This document shows, in pieces, positions 49,801-63,500 of a stretch of DNA of 64,000 nucleotides (the stretch's first letter is position 1; every line of letters begins with the position of its first letter). This DNA comes from Cyanoderma ruficeps (lineage: Eukaryota; Chordata; Aves; Passeriformes; Timaliidae), in contig VZDJ01000100.1 in assembly GCA_008694505.1 (NCBI GenBank), positions 1,529,160 to 1,593,159 on the forward strand, read 5' to 3'. The translations under genes and the position numbers were made by a program. The notes under the pieces were generated by a model. That model did not search any database and was not told the DNA's origin. It saw only the letters and a program-made list of their open reading frames with translations.

Positions 49801-52800
49801 CAGTAAAAACCAGTTAAAAATGAAAACTTGCAGTATCTCCAATTAATGCAAAATCTCTTGAAGTTGTTGCGGCTTAGCAGTAGTTTTACTCTACCAATTT
49901 CATGTCATGTTATTTGTTTTGTATCCTTCCTTTTGAAGCATATTTGTTCTTTTTGGTGTGTCTTTTTCCTGATCTCCAGGGTTAGAGAGGTGAGGGGGTT
50001 TGATTTGAATATCAAACACAGAAGTCTGAAAATACTGCTTTTCTTGGTATACATGCTAAGTAAAGTTTGCTGAAGAGAAAAATGATTTTATCCTTGAAGA
50101 CAAAAATGGGAAATCAGAAGAAATTAACCTCCAGCTAGTCTCGGATGAAGAATCTAGGTAAACTTAAATATTTGCCAATAAGGTGAATTTAGGTGCATAA
50201 TTTGTTCATCTTTTCCTTTTAGAGTTAAGTTCTAGTCTCTTCTGTTTTTAATATTCTCCTAATACCTTCTCGGAGAGTGAGGTACTGGCTCTTTGTTTTG
50301 TTCCTGTTGCTTTTTCTAGCATTAATTACAAGCTGAAACTAGCAGCTTATAGAGTTAAAAAACTTACTACTCTCTTCATTTTAATTTTTTTTGCTGCCTT
50401 CTTAAGTTACTGTTATTTGGAAAAGTTATGCTGAGGGGTCCAAGAGTTGCATGGCAAACATGATGTGTTTGTTCACATTAGGGAAGGTTCTTCACATTCA
50501 GTGCTTCTGTCTTGCTTGGTTTAATCACATGACAGAGTCTTTGACCTAACCTATTTTCAGTCTCTTGGTCATAACAGTGCCTTCTTTTGAGGCTGAGATG
50601 CTTTTATTTCCCCTCTGGGAGTTGTGCTCCATTTGGTCAATATTTTATATGATTCTATAAATTCTGTCTGTCTGCCTAGCCCAATCCAACTTTGTAATAA
50701 TTGTTGAAATAACTACTTTTATTTCTAGTTATTCTTGTCTACTGGTGAAAAATACAGGCCCTCCTTTTTTGTTGTTGTTTNNTTTTTTGTTTGTTTGTTT
50801 TTTTGTTTGCCTGTTTGCTGATGGTCTCACAGTATCTACAAGATAAAGGCAGAGTCTGGTTTGACATTGCATTCTAGTACTGTGTCTAGGTAAATAGGAT
50901 CCATCCAGTGATTCTTACTTTCTTTTACCTTCATGACTGAGAAACATAGCAAAAATATCATTAAAGTTTCAAACTCCAGTCTTAAAAACTTAGTGTGAGT
51001 CACTGTAGACTGTGCCACTTCTGCTTAACTTGGCTGTGCATATGTGTTATGACTGACTGTAACTACAGCAGACTTGGAGTTCATAAAAATCTTCAGCCTA
51101 TTGTACTGAATCTGTTATGTGGGTGAGTAGTTGTACCTACCATTTTGTTGATAGTTACGTACTATTTTTATGGGGGCTGCTCCAAATCTTGTGTTTAATT
51201 TGAAGATTTGCGCAATACTGTCAGCTGAAGATGCTAGTCTCTTATTTTGTAATCCATAAATACTGATAAAATATGAATATTACAAATTTTAAGCCTGCCT
51301 TTAAAGAGTACTTATCACTGAAACTACAAAATGCCTCAGTAATCCATTTATGAAACAGGGATCCTGAATTGCAATGAAGTTGAATACGTTTGTCCAGTAG
51401 AGGGACAGATTTTTAACTACTGCATACTTTATTTTCTATTTTCTATTAAAAAAGAGAAATGCTTTTCTATTGCTATTAAAAATGTGGTAGAGGATTGCAG
51501 TCAGAAATTTCATGCAACCATATGAAAACCCAGCTGTTTCACTGCAGGGTTGCTCACCTATGGAGCAATTGTTACAGTAAGACCTGCTGTAAAAGAAGGA
51601 AGCTGCAACATCCAGAACTTCCTTCAAAGATGTTTATGCCACCTGAGTCCAACTGAAGTCAGTAGGAACAATGGAGAATAGAAATCAGTGTGTTTGTGCA
51701 GTCATCTCCCATGCTCATAATACTCAAGTTTCCCATCAAGAGAAAATTGGTGTTTGTTCTGGGGCTCGCCTTAAAGGAAACACTCTTACTGATGACAGAT
51801 TATTTCTGTGATGAAGACCCTACCTGTGGTGATTGGCAAATTTTGCCCATCAGTCATGGCCTTCTTTTAAAAATTTGCCCCTTTTTTTTCTGTTTAAATA
51901 TTTATTTGCTATCTTGTGTACACATTTAGCTAAATTCTGCTGCTGTCTCCCATGCAGTAATATTTTTTTCTTGAGCTGAAGAGAGTTTTTGAAGGAGTTC
52001 ATAGGCGGACGTATTTTGTCATGCTTAGATCATTCTTTAACTATTTTCATCACCACAGCAGGCAACATTGATATTTTCATTTCTGTAATTTTGATTTTTT
52101 GATTCTGGAGTGCTGAGTTTGCTGATGAAAAGTGTAATTGGCACCTCAGGCTGAAAATTTTAGGGGAAGAATTAATTGTTTCCTCTGGTTTTATGCTGGT
52201 GTGATTACACAGATATGAAGTTAAAGTAATGCATTCAGACTAATTTTTTTTCTAAATATATAATACAGATTTAGTCTTCTCCTATCATACAAAACTGATA
52301 GTTGGTATTGCAACATGCATGTATAGTTTCAATATATTTTCTTTAAGTGAAAATGATTAATTTATTAAACTGTGACTTAGTATATTTTTTCTAATTAATT
52401 ATTGAAAGATGAGGTGAAGAGATTCCTAAACTTTAAACATGAGTATTTTGGTTTTCGTTTTCTACAATGAATTGAGGCATGTTTTGTCTTCAGTGCAGGA
52501 ACTAAGTATGGCAGTTACTCTTTCAAGAATTAAACTGAGTGAAATGATGGCTATTCTCATTTTCCTCTAGGTTATTTGCTTAGAACAACCAAAAAAAACA
52601 CAAGCGAAGGAACTGCACTAGAAAATTTCTTACACTGAGGATTATTTATTTCCTCGAAGTATCTTGTTGAGTGAAAAACATTTTTTAAAGTTTTGTTGTC
52701 AGGATGATGTATACTACTATAATAATATGAAAAAAAGATTTCCTGAAGATGTCTTTCATACCCCCATTATCTCTTTACTGTTCATGACAGTTTCAGTTAG

Positions 52801-55800
52801 GATAGTATGGATGGCTTAAATCATGTAAACAGCTCTTTCAAATATTCCAGGAAATGTTTCATTCATAAAGTTGGACTATTCCTCTCAAATTAGAAGGAAA
52901 AATAACTGAAGTGAGTGAGTTAATATCTGAGATAAAATGACAAAATTCTGATTTCATTTGTTAAAATAAGATGTAGTTTCTCTCTTTCTGTAACTGTTGT
53001 ATTGGGACGTTATAGATACCTTGCTAAAGTGTATGTGGGCAGAGACATTGAGTTGTTAATTTTCCCCATTACTGCAAGCAGTGACATTAAATAGGGCACT
53101 TTTTCAGTTTGTCAGGCTTTATTTTTAAGGTATATAGTTTTTGCTCACACTGGGACTATTAAAGGGTAGTTCCTTTTTTCTTCAGCTGTGAGAAGTCTAC
53201 TTCTTTAAGAATAGGCTGAAGGCTGGGTTTTCTTCTCCCTTTTATGTACTCTTCTACAGTGTTATTTACTCATTCTTAACACTAAAATAGAAGGTGTTTA
53301 GACTTTGCAATCTTAAGATGTCAATACTTACTTTTAACTATGAATTAAGGTATGCTATTAAGTAGGGAGCACTCCAGCATTGATGTAGTGAAGCTGAGCT
53401 TACCTCCAAGACTAGCTGCTGTGTATAAACTGATAAATGCTCTTACAGATACACTATGTTTAGTAGAAATAGATAAGGAGACTGTAACTTTGAAAAATAG
53501 TGCCGTGCACTTGTGCATTATGGTGTTTTTAATAGAAAAAGCTTCAAGCATGTCAATTTCTTTCTCAGGCTATGAAAGGCATAATCTCATGTTCAGTAAC
53601 TCTGAAGTAATCACAAATACCAGATCATTTTGAACTCGATACTCTCTCAAAATAAGGATTAAATTATTTGAAAATCAAATGGGTGGATCTATATACCAGT
53701 GGAGCATGACACTAATTTCTCTGTTGCTGTTAACTTACTTTATCTTACTTTTATAGTTTGTTAGGTGTCAGCCTAATGGAAGACTATTTTCTCTGGTACC
53801 TGTAAAAAAATGAGCCAGTAAGAAGTTATTGGCATTCTGTTTCCTTTATGCAGTTTTTAAAAACCTCAGAAAAAATGAAGTCAGTTTCACTGCTTTAGCA
53901 TGTCCTCAGATTAATCAGACTGAGAACAGAAGTAACTACATGCACTTCAACTACCCTGAAGTTGATCTTTGAGTATGGATGTAAAGTCAGAAGACCTGGA
54001 TGTTATTTCTTAGCTATGCAAGTCTACAGAAGAATTCTGTGCTGTAGAAAGCTGCTGGCAACCATGAACAGGGGTGTCCATGTTAATCAAGCCTTTCAGC
54101 ACCACCAGTACCAGAAGGGTCGACCCCACAAGGGGAGCCAACAAAGGAGCTGGAGAAGAACTTTTTACGGGGCATGTAGTGATAGAATGAAGGGAAACAT
54201 CTAAAAACCGAGAAAAGGTAGGTTTAGTTTTGATGTTAGGAAGAAATATGTGAGGGTGGGGAGGCACAGCAATATGAGACCCAGAGGAGCTGTGGATGCT
54301 GTGTCTCTGGAAGTGTTGGAGGCCAGGCTGGATGTGGCTCTGCGTAACTTGGTCTAGTGGAAGTTGTCCACATATGTGGAGGAGAGGGGGGCTGGAACTA
54401 GATGATTGTTAAGATTCCTTCAGCACAAACTGTTCTATGATTAGAAAAACTTAGTTTTCTGCCAAGATTTGAATTTGCTGAAGGAATGGTAAGATTTATT
54501 TTCATTTGTGCTCATGTTACTGGCTTTTAATTCTGACTGTGGGCCACAAGCTCAGTTTGCTTTGAAATTCTCTTCAGTTAGAAGGCTTTGGCAGTTCCTT
54601 AGCGACTTTGTGGTAATGAAGATCTTTTGCTACCTAAAAAGGCACATGTTAGTGAGTTTTGTTGCTTTAAAAAAGTTCAAGCCGACAAACCAAACCATAG
54701 CCCATTGACAGTGGATGAGATACTGAATTGAAATAATACTGTTGAAAAACTGTGTTATACAACTGATTTTCAAAGATTACAATTATATGGTAATGTTATC
54801 ACTTGTATTTACCAATTACCTTTAAGCTACACCGAAAACATTTGTTGTTGTACTAGTAGTAGACTTCTACAAATTGGATATGTTAGTTTGCCTATGGTAT
54901 GTGTTCCTTTCCCATCCAGGGTTTTCATAACCTATTTTCCTTTATAAGCATAAAGCATAGCAGGTCACTTGCTGCTAGTTTAGAATTGCTTCTGCATTCT
55001 TTGCCCACCAGGCTTCTTAACCAGTTCAACCCAGAACTGTGTTTTTCTCCCTTTTTAGATTTTAAGATGAAATGCTGGTTTTTGAGCATTTTTCTTGCTC
55101 TTTGCTAACTGCCAGTCAGCATTTATCGCTCTGCCTGTAGAAATGCTTATGGTCATTTGCTTACCAGAGAGGCTAATACTGGATGTGGCAGGATCTTCAT
55201 ACTGTTTCCTGTAGCCAGGTTATATGTAGCGGATTGTTAAGTAGCATTTAACCTGTAATGCTGATAAATTGTCCACACACAGTATAGTATGTTCAATCAA
55301 GTATATTTTCTGAATATAAATTTTTACTCTATTTAGTACAAGCTAGATGTTCTGAAAGCAGCAAATCTTGCCAAGAAAACAGAGAGCAAGAACCTGAACA
55401 ACACAGTTAGATGTTCGTAACATGTTAAATTTGATCTGTAAAGTAACTGGCTGTCTCATAACTGTCTAAATGTCTGGTGGTTATAAAAACCTCAATGCTG
55501 TTGATTTTATGTGTCCAAGCAATATTTCCATAGTGTAGTTCTTGCAGGTTCATTGCTGTGTTGAGCAACTCATTGTTGCTCTTGCTTTCTGTGAGTCTAT
55601 GCTTAAAGTGCTTTCTAAGGGACAAATAGGTGCCAAATCATGGATGAGAAACAGTGGTTTGCATGGTATTATGGCATCCTGTTGGCACTGTGGTAAGAAG
55701 GAAGCTGCCATATCAGTGACTTCTGAGAGCCATGTAATACTGGTCTTCTGTAGTTTCTGTAGTGATCTATAATGACCCTTCTAGAATCAGGTATTTTACA

Positions 55801-58800
55801 TGAAAATTCCAGTTTTCTGCTTTAAAATGGAAACAAACTTCCAGTCTTTATGGGTGTAGAGACAGACAGGAAGTGTGATCTCAGTTTATCAGCCAAGACC
55901 AACTGAAAAATATCCTCTTTTCCTTCTCTGGTACTGACTGAGTATTTAAGTCCCTTTTTCTGTCGTCTTTTAAAAATACTCAACCCTGCTTCAGCAGTTT
56001 GACTGAAGTTGGAGGTATTAGGTAAGAAATTTTAGTTGAATACTTATTTTCTGAAATTCTGTTCCACTCCATTGTCCCTGTTTCACAATACTTCCCCTTA
56101 TTTTGTTTCTTCAAATTAAGTCCTTGCCAACCATTTTTTAGTGTCAGTTTCTTGTTCACTTGGGCTATGTCGTTGCTCTTTCAAGTTGGAGCCCTGCAAC
56201 ATGCCTACTATTGATGTTTGTTCCGCTTTCCTTCTCAAAGTTGTAGTCCTTCATTCTTAGTCTGGTAGCCTGGTTCTTGTATGGTTAGGGTGATTAGCCT
56301 GAATTTTTTTGCCAAAGAACATTTACTTGATTTCTCATTGAAGAGTGTAAAATAAATATATCTGTGTAGTTGAGAGACATATTTTTTGACAACTAATATA
56401 GAAACTTGTCCTATTTGACAGACTTGAATTTCTTCTCAATTTAGGTTTAATTTGTAATAAGGTTTATGGGCAGCAAAAAGTAGCAGTAGGGAACTGTGGT
56501 GAAGATATGCCAGGAAGAGACAAAAGAGTGTGTAAAACCACAGTGGGCTGTAAGAGAAATGGTGGATTCTGAGGGTGTTAATTTTGACTGTGTGAACCTT
56601 GATTTAGCTGGAGATTGTGCTTGAGGTTTATATCAGCTGTAAAGGCTACCTTGACATTTGATACACTGGGCTTTCTCAGAGGGATTTTCACCCAGATGTT
56701 TTACCACAGTTATGTTAGATTGGTGATGATCTTGTCTTACTGTGTAAAATACTACACTCTACTATTTAGCATGGAAAACAATCTGCTGGACAGGGCTTGA
56801 ATTGGAAAATCTGATGTTTTGCATTGGAAGAAAACAACTGTGGCCATCACAGACAGACCAGAGGTGATGTTTTTATGTAAAGGTGCTGCTCATCTGGAGT
56901 TGAAGTGTCAGATCTTCTTATAGTAGGGCATCTAGCTGTTTTCTAGTGTGGATCTAGCCGTGGGTGACCACGGAGAACAGTTTGTGTGAGGGAGTACAGA
57001 GCTGGTTCAGCAGGCAATGACACCTTACCTCTTCTACAGCTGGTACTGAGTGGGTGCTCTAAGGGGGAGGTGTGTGAGTTCTTCCATGTCTGTTGGTCCT
57101 GAGTGCCATGGTAATCTCTTCAGAAGCCTGAATGAAAAAAGATGGACACAAGAACTGAGGATTTACAGGAGTTGTTGAAAGCTTCCTCATATCTTTGTTG
57201 CCCTGACTTATTTGCCAGAGGATTCATGGAACAGGTCTGAAGCATTTTCATACATTCTTACTGTTGGTTTTGTTTAGTACCTGTGTTTATTTCCCTTCCT
57301 TTTTTCCAGCTTGTACCTGTTTGCCTTTTGTTACCTTTTTTTCCTAAACATAACCTTGAAGTTAAGTAAGTGCCAGAGATATCAGTAAGAATTTACAGCA
57401 ATAAACTGTATATTTTCAGCAGTGTTTAGTGTTGCAAGTGTTGCAGTGACAAAGTAGCTTGCTGATAAGAAATTGTGAAAAGAAGCTAAAGGTCTACATT
57501 AGCTGAAAACACAGCTTTGTTTTCATGCTAGGCGTGGAGAAATACTTCTCCTCTGCCCCAGTAAGTGCTTTTCAGTTAGTATATCACAAATTCTGGCATT
57601 GTTCTTCCTTCATTCTTTTTTCTGTAACAAGTTTTATACCTGAAGTAAAAATAATTTTATAGTCCTTTCATATTTGAAAAAAAATGCCCTAAAGTATGTA
57701 CCAGCTGTGACTAACAAGTACTTTGCCTTGACACAAGTGCCATGCAGAAACATGTCACTACTCTCAAAAGGTTAATTGACATTGCAGGATGTTGAATGTC
57801 TTCTAAGTAAACAAAGACAACCATTTTTCTTTCAAGAAAATGGACCATTTTGATGCCTTAGGCAGTGTGCTATCTATTAATTCAAAGTTATTCTCATACA
57901 TATGACATAAACATATTCTGGGTTTAAAATAGAAAACAGACATGAATTGAATGGGAAAACAAAGTAATTTTTAAGGTAGAGCAATATAAAACAAGAGTTA
58001 CAGCTGTTCTTCAGCTATAAACTCAGGCCAGTGTATTGCCACATGTATTGTATTTGTTCTGAGCCCTCTACAGTATTCTGGAATAGATGTGTATTAAAAG
58101 TAAATTAGAAAACACAAATTTAAATTCCTTTTTCTTTTGGTGGTTTGTTCCTCATGCCTCACAGAGTACGCAGTATTTAACAGCTTCAGAAAAGTCTTAA
58201 AAGTCAGGCTTCCTTGGATATTGTTTTTGTCTCTAGTGGCATTGTTTTATGATCCTGGGTAAGCTTTTGTCCTGTCTAAGGCTTGGTTTCCATACTACAG
58301 TAATAAACTGTTTAAGTAGCTGATAGCAAGTCCTTTCTAAATTGAGGAGCTGAGGGCTTGAACCGTAGTGACTCCGGTATGAAAAGCTGTCACATTCCAG
58401 AGCTCGATGGCTCTGAGGTTGTCCTTAGTGGTTAGGTGTTTTGTCAGTAGGTGGTACTGTTCCCAGGTGCCTGCTTTGACCTGCGTCCACTATAACCCAT
58501 AACTTAGGATCTGAGTCCTTTTCTGTTGACCTTTACCAATTTTCTTAAAAAAAATATATTTTTTTCTTGATAAAAAAACTAAAGTTTTTTAGTTTGGCTT
58601 TTTTTAAGGTACTATCGTCATGCTCCTGGAAGAATCAGAGCTAATTTCTTAATTTCATTGAAGTTTGTGGACAAAAAAATGTTTTCTAGTTGTATCATTC
58701 TGATAGAATTTCCTGGAAAATACTGGCTACCACAGGGACTTAGCAGAGTTGTTCATTGGTGTGGTTGACTTGAGCATGTAGACAGAATCCACTCGGGATT

Positions 58801-60524
58801 GTTCTGTGCTTTTGGGTGGGATGGGCTATGCACTATTATTTTCACTAACCAAGGTGTAATCAAGTTAGAGAAAATTAAAGCAGAATTATGATTAAAAATT
58901 AATCTGCTTTTATAAGTTGTGTAGTTTTTCTTTAAAGAAACTTGTAATTCATAGGCTGTGGGCCTACTGTTATCAAAGCTATGCTCAAAATGAGGTACCA
59001 GACTTGGAACGTATTCACTCCTTTGTGTGATCTGCATGCTTTCATGGATTTGATTAAATGTAAACTTCCTTATTTTTATGACAAACTGATTGCAGAGCAG
59101 TTGACAGATTGCAGGCTGACCTGCTGAAGTTCTTCCTGCTGTCATGTTCCTATAGCTGCACACGAAGTCAGCCTGAGATGGTGTCTTTCCCTTAACTGTG
59201 CCCTTGGCTAAATGCCGTAACCATCTGGTACTGGCTTTGATGGTTAAGATCTATCATGATACATCCTTTTCCTTCTGATAGGCTTAGTTTTGTGATGGCC
59301 ACTGTTTGTTCCATACTTCTGCTGTTGGTGTGGCATACAGATAAATGCACTATAACATACATGAGTATGTAAGTGTAAATTGTATAGCTGCAAGAAATTT
59401 AGGAAGCTCTGTCTTTGAGATGTGTCCATGGAAGAAGCTTTTGCCACACTTTCCTGTCTTTCATCTAGAGATTAGTGTCACTGTAGGATGCAGGCCATGT
59501 ATTGCTGTTCACAATACAAGGCCTTTGGTATGTCTTTATTCTGTTTATGATTTTGGCTGAATTTAGCTGTTAGATTGGTAAGAGGTTAACCAACATGTGG
59601 CACACTTCCACTTTTACCAAGTCAGCCACAATATTTACTAGAAGAGGGAAGGCACTCGATTAAAAAGAATTTGTGTGTACATTTTCTTGGCAGATGGTTA
59701 AGACTTTGGATTTCCATTTCTTTTTGCTCACTGAGGCAAGGAAGATCATTTTGTGGAAGCATTGTAGTTCTGTTGTTGCGTACTTCATTTGTGCGTGATC
59801 AGTACCTTAATAATGCTTCAGATTAATGATGAAAAAAGAATTTGAAATGTATTTTTTTAAAATTTTCCATTAAAAATGCTATTGCTCACGTGCTTACCTG
59901 GGTTTTACCCTTTCAGCATTAATGATTCAAAAAGCAGAATTATTTTTGTCATTAAGATCTGCATATGGTGTAACACACATGAGTAGATCTGTGAATTAAG
60001 AAATCACCATTTTGGGGTGGTGTACTATTTATTGGGGTTTTTTCTTTTCTTTTTCCTAAAAGTAAAATAAATAGGAAATTGAATCTGCAACTTTGCTGAT
60101 AAACTTCCACAAGAAGAGGAAACTTCCATATTCTGAATCCACAGTTGTGTTCTATGGATTGGGTGTATCAAATCTGAGACATAGGAAATTGCTTTATTTG
60201 AGTGGTTGTATGCAGTTTGGATGGTAATTTTGACGAGAGAAAAGCAAATCTGCCTTGGAGTCCAGGATAATTTGAGGGAAATTCACTCTATACAAATGCT
60301 TAGCATTCATAGAATGTGACACTGTGTTCACTGACACAGGCCACTGGCAGTTTTGAAAGTTGACTTCAGTGCTTCTGTACCATCTGATTGTCATCTAAAC
60401 TTGTGTTTTATAGCTTGAAACAATTGGATGGCAGCTAAACCTTCAAATGGCAGAGTCCATGCAAGCAAAGCTGAAGTCTCCTCAAGCTGTGCTAGAGCTG
60501 GGAGTGAGCAATGAAGATTCAAAG
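37826..60524 (+). CDS. COMMD10: COMM domain-containing protein 10, exons 1-5 (3' end outside window)
   Basis: Coding exons 37826-37857, 37995-38085, 40864-40974, 42694-42849 and 60414-60524 join in frame: 501 nt, 167 residues. Mammalian COMMD10 is about 202 residues, so about 32-35 residues in later exons are missing. COMMD10 is one of ten COMMD subunits of the Commander/CCC complex, which works with retriever in endosomal recycling; COMMDs also modulate NF-kB. The helical N-terminal part holds [16 protein letters not shown] and [20 protein letters not shown]; the C-terminal COMM domain begins about residue 130 ([22 protein letters not shown]). The start MAALIVPES in a strong context (CAACCATGG) fits the family N-terminus. 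Intron 4 is very long (17.6 kb). Confidence 0.95.
37995..38085 (+). CDS. COMMD10: COMMD10 coding exon 2
   Basis: 91 nt between tctctcag and gttggc. It encodes [16 protein letters not shown] then [14 protein letters not shown], phase 0 end. Intron 1 is only 137 bp. Confidence 0.95.
38086..40863. other. COMMD10: COMMD10 intron 2
   Basis: It begins CpG-rich, continuing the island. A stretch at about 38270-38530 has - strand open frames of 88 and 65 codons in two frames, with no family I recognise. A 9-bp inverted repeat with a 5-nt spacer (38479-38501, arms aaaccggat/atccggttt) and a perfect 21-bp hairpin (40005-40057) are present. A poly(A) run is at 39360. Confidence 0.6.
40005..40057. repeat. 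Perfect 21-bp inverted repeat (hairpin)
   Basis: Arms 40005-40025 (gaacttcattgccttcacaa plus a) and 40037-40057 are exact reverse complements, separated by 11 nt. It lies in COMMD10 intron 2, so it would be transcribed. No flanking terminal element is seen. Confidence 0.9.
40864..40974 (+). CDS. COMMD10: COMMD10 coding exon 3
   Basis: 111 nt between cttcag and gtattt. It encodes [17 protein letters not shown] and then [16 protein letters not shown]. Phase 0 on both sides. Confidence 0.96.
40975..42693. other. COMMD10: COMMD10 intron 3
   Basis: 1.7 kb; a poly(A)-rich run near 41940-41990. No element termini or extra exons supported. Confidence 0.55.
42694..42849 (+). CDS. COMMD10: COMMD10 coding exon 4
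   Basis: 156 nt between tcaacag and gtaagg. It encodes [20 protein letters not shown], then [10 protein letters not shown] and [11 protein letters not shown]. Phase 0 on both sides. Confidence 0.96.
42850..45382. other. COMMD10: COMMD10 intron 4, first part
   Basis: AT-rich and free of recognised CR1 or LTR sequence. It contains the candidate 90-nt exon at 43956-44045, listed separately. Confidence 0.55.
43956..44045 (+). other. Candidate cassette exon in COMMD10 intron 4
   Basis: A T-rich tract ending taaatag precedes it and a full consensus donor (GAG|GTAAGT) follows. The 90 nt are open in the one frame that matches the phase-0 borders of exons 4 and 5. They encode [20 protein letters not shown] and ten more residues ending CPLKE; the CxxC and L-x-x-H spacing faintly resembles a degenerate zinc finger. 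COMMD10 orthologues known to me lack such an insert, so this is a prediction only. Confidence 0.3.
45385..46139 (-). mobile_element. CR1 LINE fragment, minus orientation
   Basis: On the - strand this reads the C-terminal part of CR1 ORF2 ([19 protein letters not shown], then a LRLLVDTK stretch) followed by the 3' region, whose antisense is visible at the left as gttgaagctgggaggaacct. The ORF is interrupted. It is truncated at its 5' side at about 46139, where it meets a second CR1 in opposite orientation. Confidence 0.85.
46140..46672 (+). mobile_element. CR1 LINE 3' fragment, plus orientation
   Basis: Starts near tctgacctcacctggagtgt (the RPHLEYCV-coding region of CR1) and runs through cagcctgcagaagagaaggc, acaaggggcaatggttttaa and ggttgcccagagaggttgtg. 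It ends at a degenerate CR1 tail, ccattctgtgagtctatcga. Confidence 0.85.
46673..54129. other. COMMD10: COMMD10 intron 4, middle part
   Basis: About 7.5 kb in which I recognise no CR1 tail or LTR terminus, only simple runs: poly(A) at 48778-48790 and a GTTT-rich tract with two undetermined bases near 50770-50815. No exon is supported. Confidence 0.5.
54130..54443 (+). mobile_element. CR1 LINE 3' fragment
   Basis: CR1 3' region in + orientation: ggagaagaactttttacggg, gaagaaatatgtgagggtgg, gtctctggaagtgttggagg, gctggatgtggctctgcgta, then ggaactagatgattgttaag and the degraded tail ctgttctatgattagaa. Confidence 0.85.
54444..60413. other. COMMD10: COMMD10 intron 4, last part
   Basis: About 6 kb, AT-rich. 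I see no CR1, LTR terminus or extra exon. The - strand 136-codon open frame at 58753-59163 has no recognisable motif. Confidence 0.5.
60414..60524 (+). CDS. COMMD10: COMMD10 coding exon 5, start of COMM domain
   Basis: 111 nt between ttatag and gtaaga. It encodes [15 protein letters not shown] then [20 protein letters not shown]; phase 0 on both sides. The next exon (usually starting SLEKVL) is not in the remaining 3.5 kb. Confidence 0.96.
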
Positions 60525-63500
60525 GTAAGAAATATAAATCTGCAGATTTGGAGTAAGTTGTGGTGATGGCCTTACATTAATGTTCTGTTAAAGGCATCCA
60601 CTGGAACTCTTAATTGTTATTATTCTTGTCATTTTTTTCCTTTTTATATTTTGTAAAGGTTATAATAAACACTTGGAATTGTGAAATACTGATACAATAG
60701 CATAAATATTCAGTAGACTGAGAGCTGTCTTACTGGCTCTTTGGGCTGTAACAGGAGAAATGGGGAATATGGTTATTTTAGGTCTCTAGAATGTTTTTGT
60801 AGAGAGTTTATTTTTATCACATAGCATATGATTGTAGTTCTTATGCTTTTAATACATAGTAGGTTGCAGCTCTCTACCATGTGTGTAGTTATATAAGACA
60901 TTGCTCATCACTTGCAACCTTTCGGTGCTAATGATGTATTTATATGAATGATGACACTATGTGAGGGCCACAGAAAGAGGTTTTAAGGTAGAATCTTAAG
61001 TTCAAGGATTTTAATGACTTGATGGCATATCAGAACCCAAACTCAGTAAAGAACATAATTTTTATTCATAAAATCAGCATGTTTCAAATTAGACATATGA
61101 CTTGTTTTTAACCTTTTTTGCTTATGAAAATTGGAGTCTGTGGTATCTGTTAGAATGTTTACCTATGAAAAATCCAGTATAAGGAGTTTGAGGGGAGAAA
61201 TCAGAACTCAGTGATTGATGCTTTAGCATTGCATTTAATTCACAGTAATTTTACTAATGTGAGTGGAATTCCTGATTTATAGTGAAATAAAAGAGAATAC
61301 GCAGCTTGTGTTTGTGCTTCTCACTAAGACTTGCAGCAGTTGTATTTTTTTCAGCATTTCATTGCTGCAGATACAGGAACTGGACTAGATATTATGCCCA
61401 AGGTGCATTGGTGAGCACTGAATACAGATTCAGTTCTTATGGCAAAACTATTAAAAATATAGAGGGAAAAATATCACTTTCATGTAAGACAAAGTTCTTT
61501 TGCTTCTTGTATACACAGAATTCAGATAGTGGACTTTTTCTATTGTTTCCTCTTTTACGTCTTCTGTGGATGTGTCTAGATACCAAGATCAGAATTACTT
61601 TGCAATAATTAGAAGCCTAGAACAAACTTGTGACGGACATTCAGATAAAACAGTGCAACAAGAAAACTGATGCTCTCACAGTACAGACATTAAAATTTAA
61701 AAATCTGGGTTGATGTGAAGATCACAACAGGATTACATCCTAGTACATGAGATGAACTAATATTTGCTTAGTGTGGGTGATTTTTCTAGTGTATCTTGCA
61801 TCTTTGCGATCTCTTGGTGCATTAAGTGTTGTATCTGAAAATCGTAGTTACTAGATACCTTTTCTTTTCCTCTACAAAATTCTGCATGTGCCTTTTGTGT
61901 GAAATGTGGTGTGAATTTAAAGTATAAATTCTTAGTGACTGCATTATTTTTTCACTTTTTTATTCATAATTCATGGATATAATGACCTGAAGACAAAATG
62001 CTATTCCAAACGTGCTTTCATGGTCTGGCTCATTAGGGGGCAGTAGTGCTCTTTGTCACCCTGGTTCCTTACTGTCTTTGAGATAATACTTAGAATCAAT
62101 TCTGAAGTCAGTCATTGTGGGAAGTGTTTAAGTGTTTACATTTCTAATCTGTATATGACAATGGAAGTCTATCTTGTGTATATAAAAAAATAAAGCTTAT
62201 TAATAAAAAAAACATTCTGAGCAAGGTAAATGAAATGGGCTATTATTTTCAGTTTTGCTACCTAAAATTAATTATACTAATACATTGGTGTTTACTACAA
62301 ATCACACTACTTAAAGAACATTTAAACAGTTCTTATTCACGAGATGACATTTAAAATTAGTATTTAAATTATCTCTCCAGGAAAGGCAATCATAAAACCT
62401 GTGGCTATATGGATGTTACTTGTGTGTTGAGAAATAAAAAGAATTCTGCTATATGCTGGATAAATATTTATGGAGTACATTTTGTCAGCTTCAGATGAAA
62501 TGCAGAGTCCCAGAGGAATAAATCCATCAAAATGCAAAAGTAAGGTGTTCTTTGGTTCTTTCAGGTGGTTCAAACTGCTAGTGATATTTGCATTTTTTCC
62601 CAGGAAATACACTGCTTGTGACTAGCACAAATTGTGATCAGAGCTCATGATTTTTGTTAAACAGTTTTTTACTGGTTTTTTGTAACAGAATTGCTGTTTG
62701 CTTATACTCAGATGTGGAATTATGCTTGTGTTAGCTTCTGTGTTAGCAGGGGGGTGGATCAGGTGGGCTGCCAGACACAGCCTTCCAGCCCGTTGTCCTG
62801 TGGTCTAGGCTGCTTTGGTTGCTGCTGATGTTTTGTATGAGAAAGAGAAAAAAGGAGCTTCCAATTAAAAATCCAATTAACAGTGTTTTATTACAATGAT
62901 TAATTTTTTCTAATGTTTAATTGCATCTCAGAATCTGAGGGAAATGAAATGTCTATGAACTAGACACACAAAACAAACTAGTATAATAGGAAACATATTT
63001 TTGATTTGCAAGGTCCCTTTGCTTCCCTTATGACATTTTGATGAGTTTAGGTGACATTTGAGAAGTAATATATAACATATCAGCTGTGTATAAGGGGTTT
63101 TTAATAGTAAATTTTGTTTCAGATTTTTGGACTGTTGATTGCAACATGACAATCTGGAGATTCTGTACAGAATATCATCATTTTTATGGGTATAGGTTCA
63201 ATTGACAGTAGAAGGAGCACCAATTAACAATCCTGACAATTTGTGTTGCTAATTTAGATTTTTAATTTGAAAACAAAGACTGATCCCCAAAAGTACTGTG
63301 TTTATTTAATATTTCTTTCCTCTGGAAGTCTGTTCAGTGACTATCCACATAGACACAACCTCTCATATTCCTTCCCACTGTTAACAGCAGTAATTCCTTA
63401 GGCTATCTAGTCCAGACTCTTTTAAACAACTGTGATAATTTTCTATAACCATAGGAAAAGCCATATAAATAAATTTATAAATATCAAAGTGTGTAAAAAG

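Noticed and set aside
58753..59163. 136-codon open frame on the - strand in COMMD10 intron 4
   Set aside because: No domain, signal or repeat family recognised; about the length expected as the longest chance frame in a window this size.
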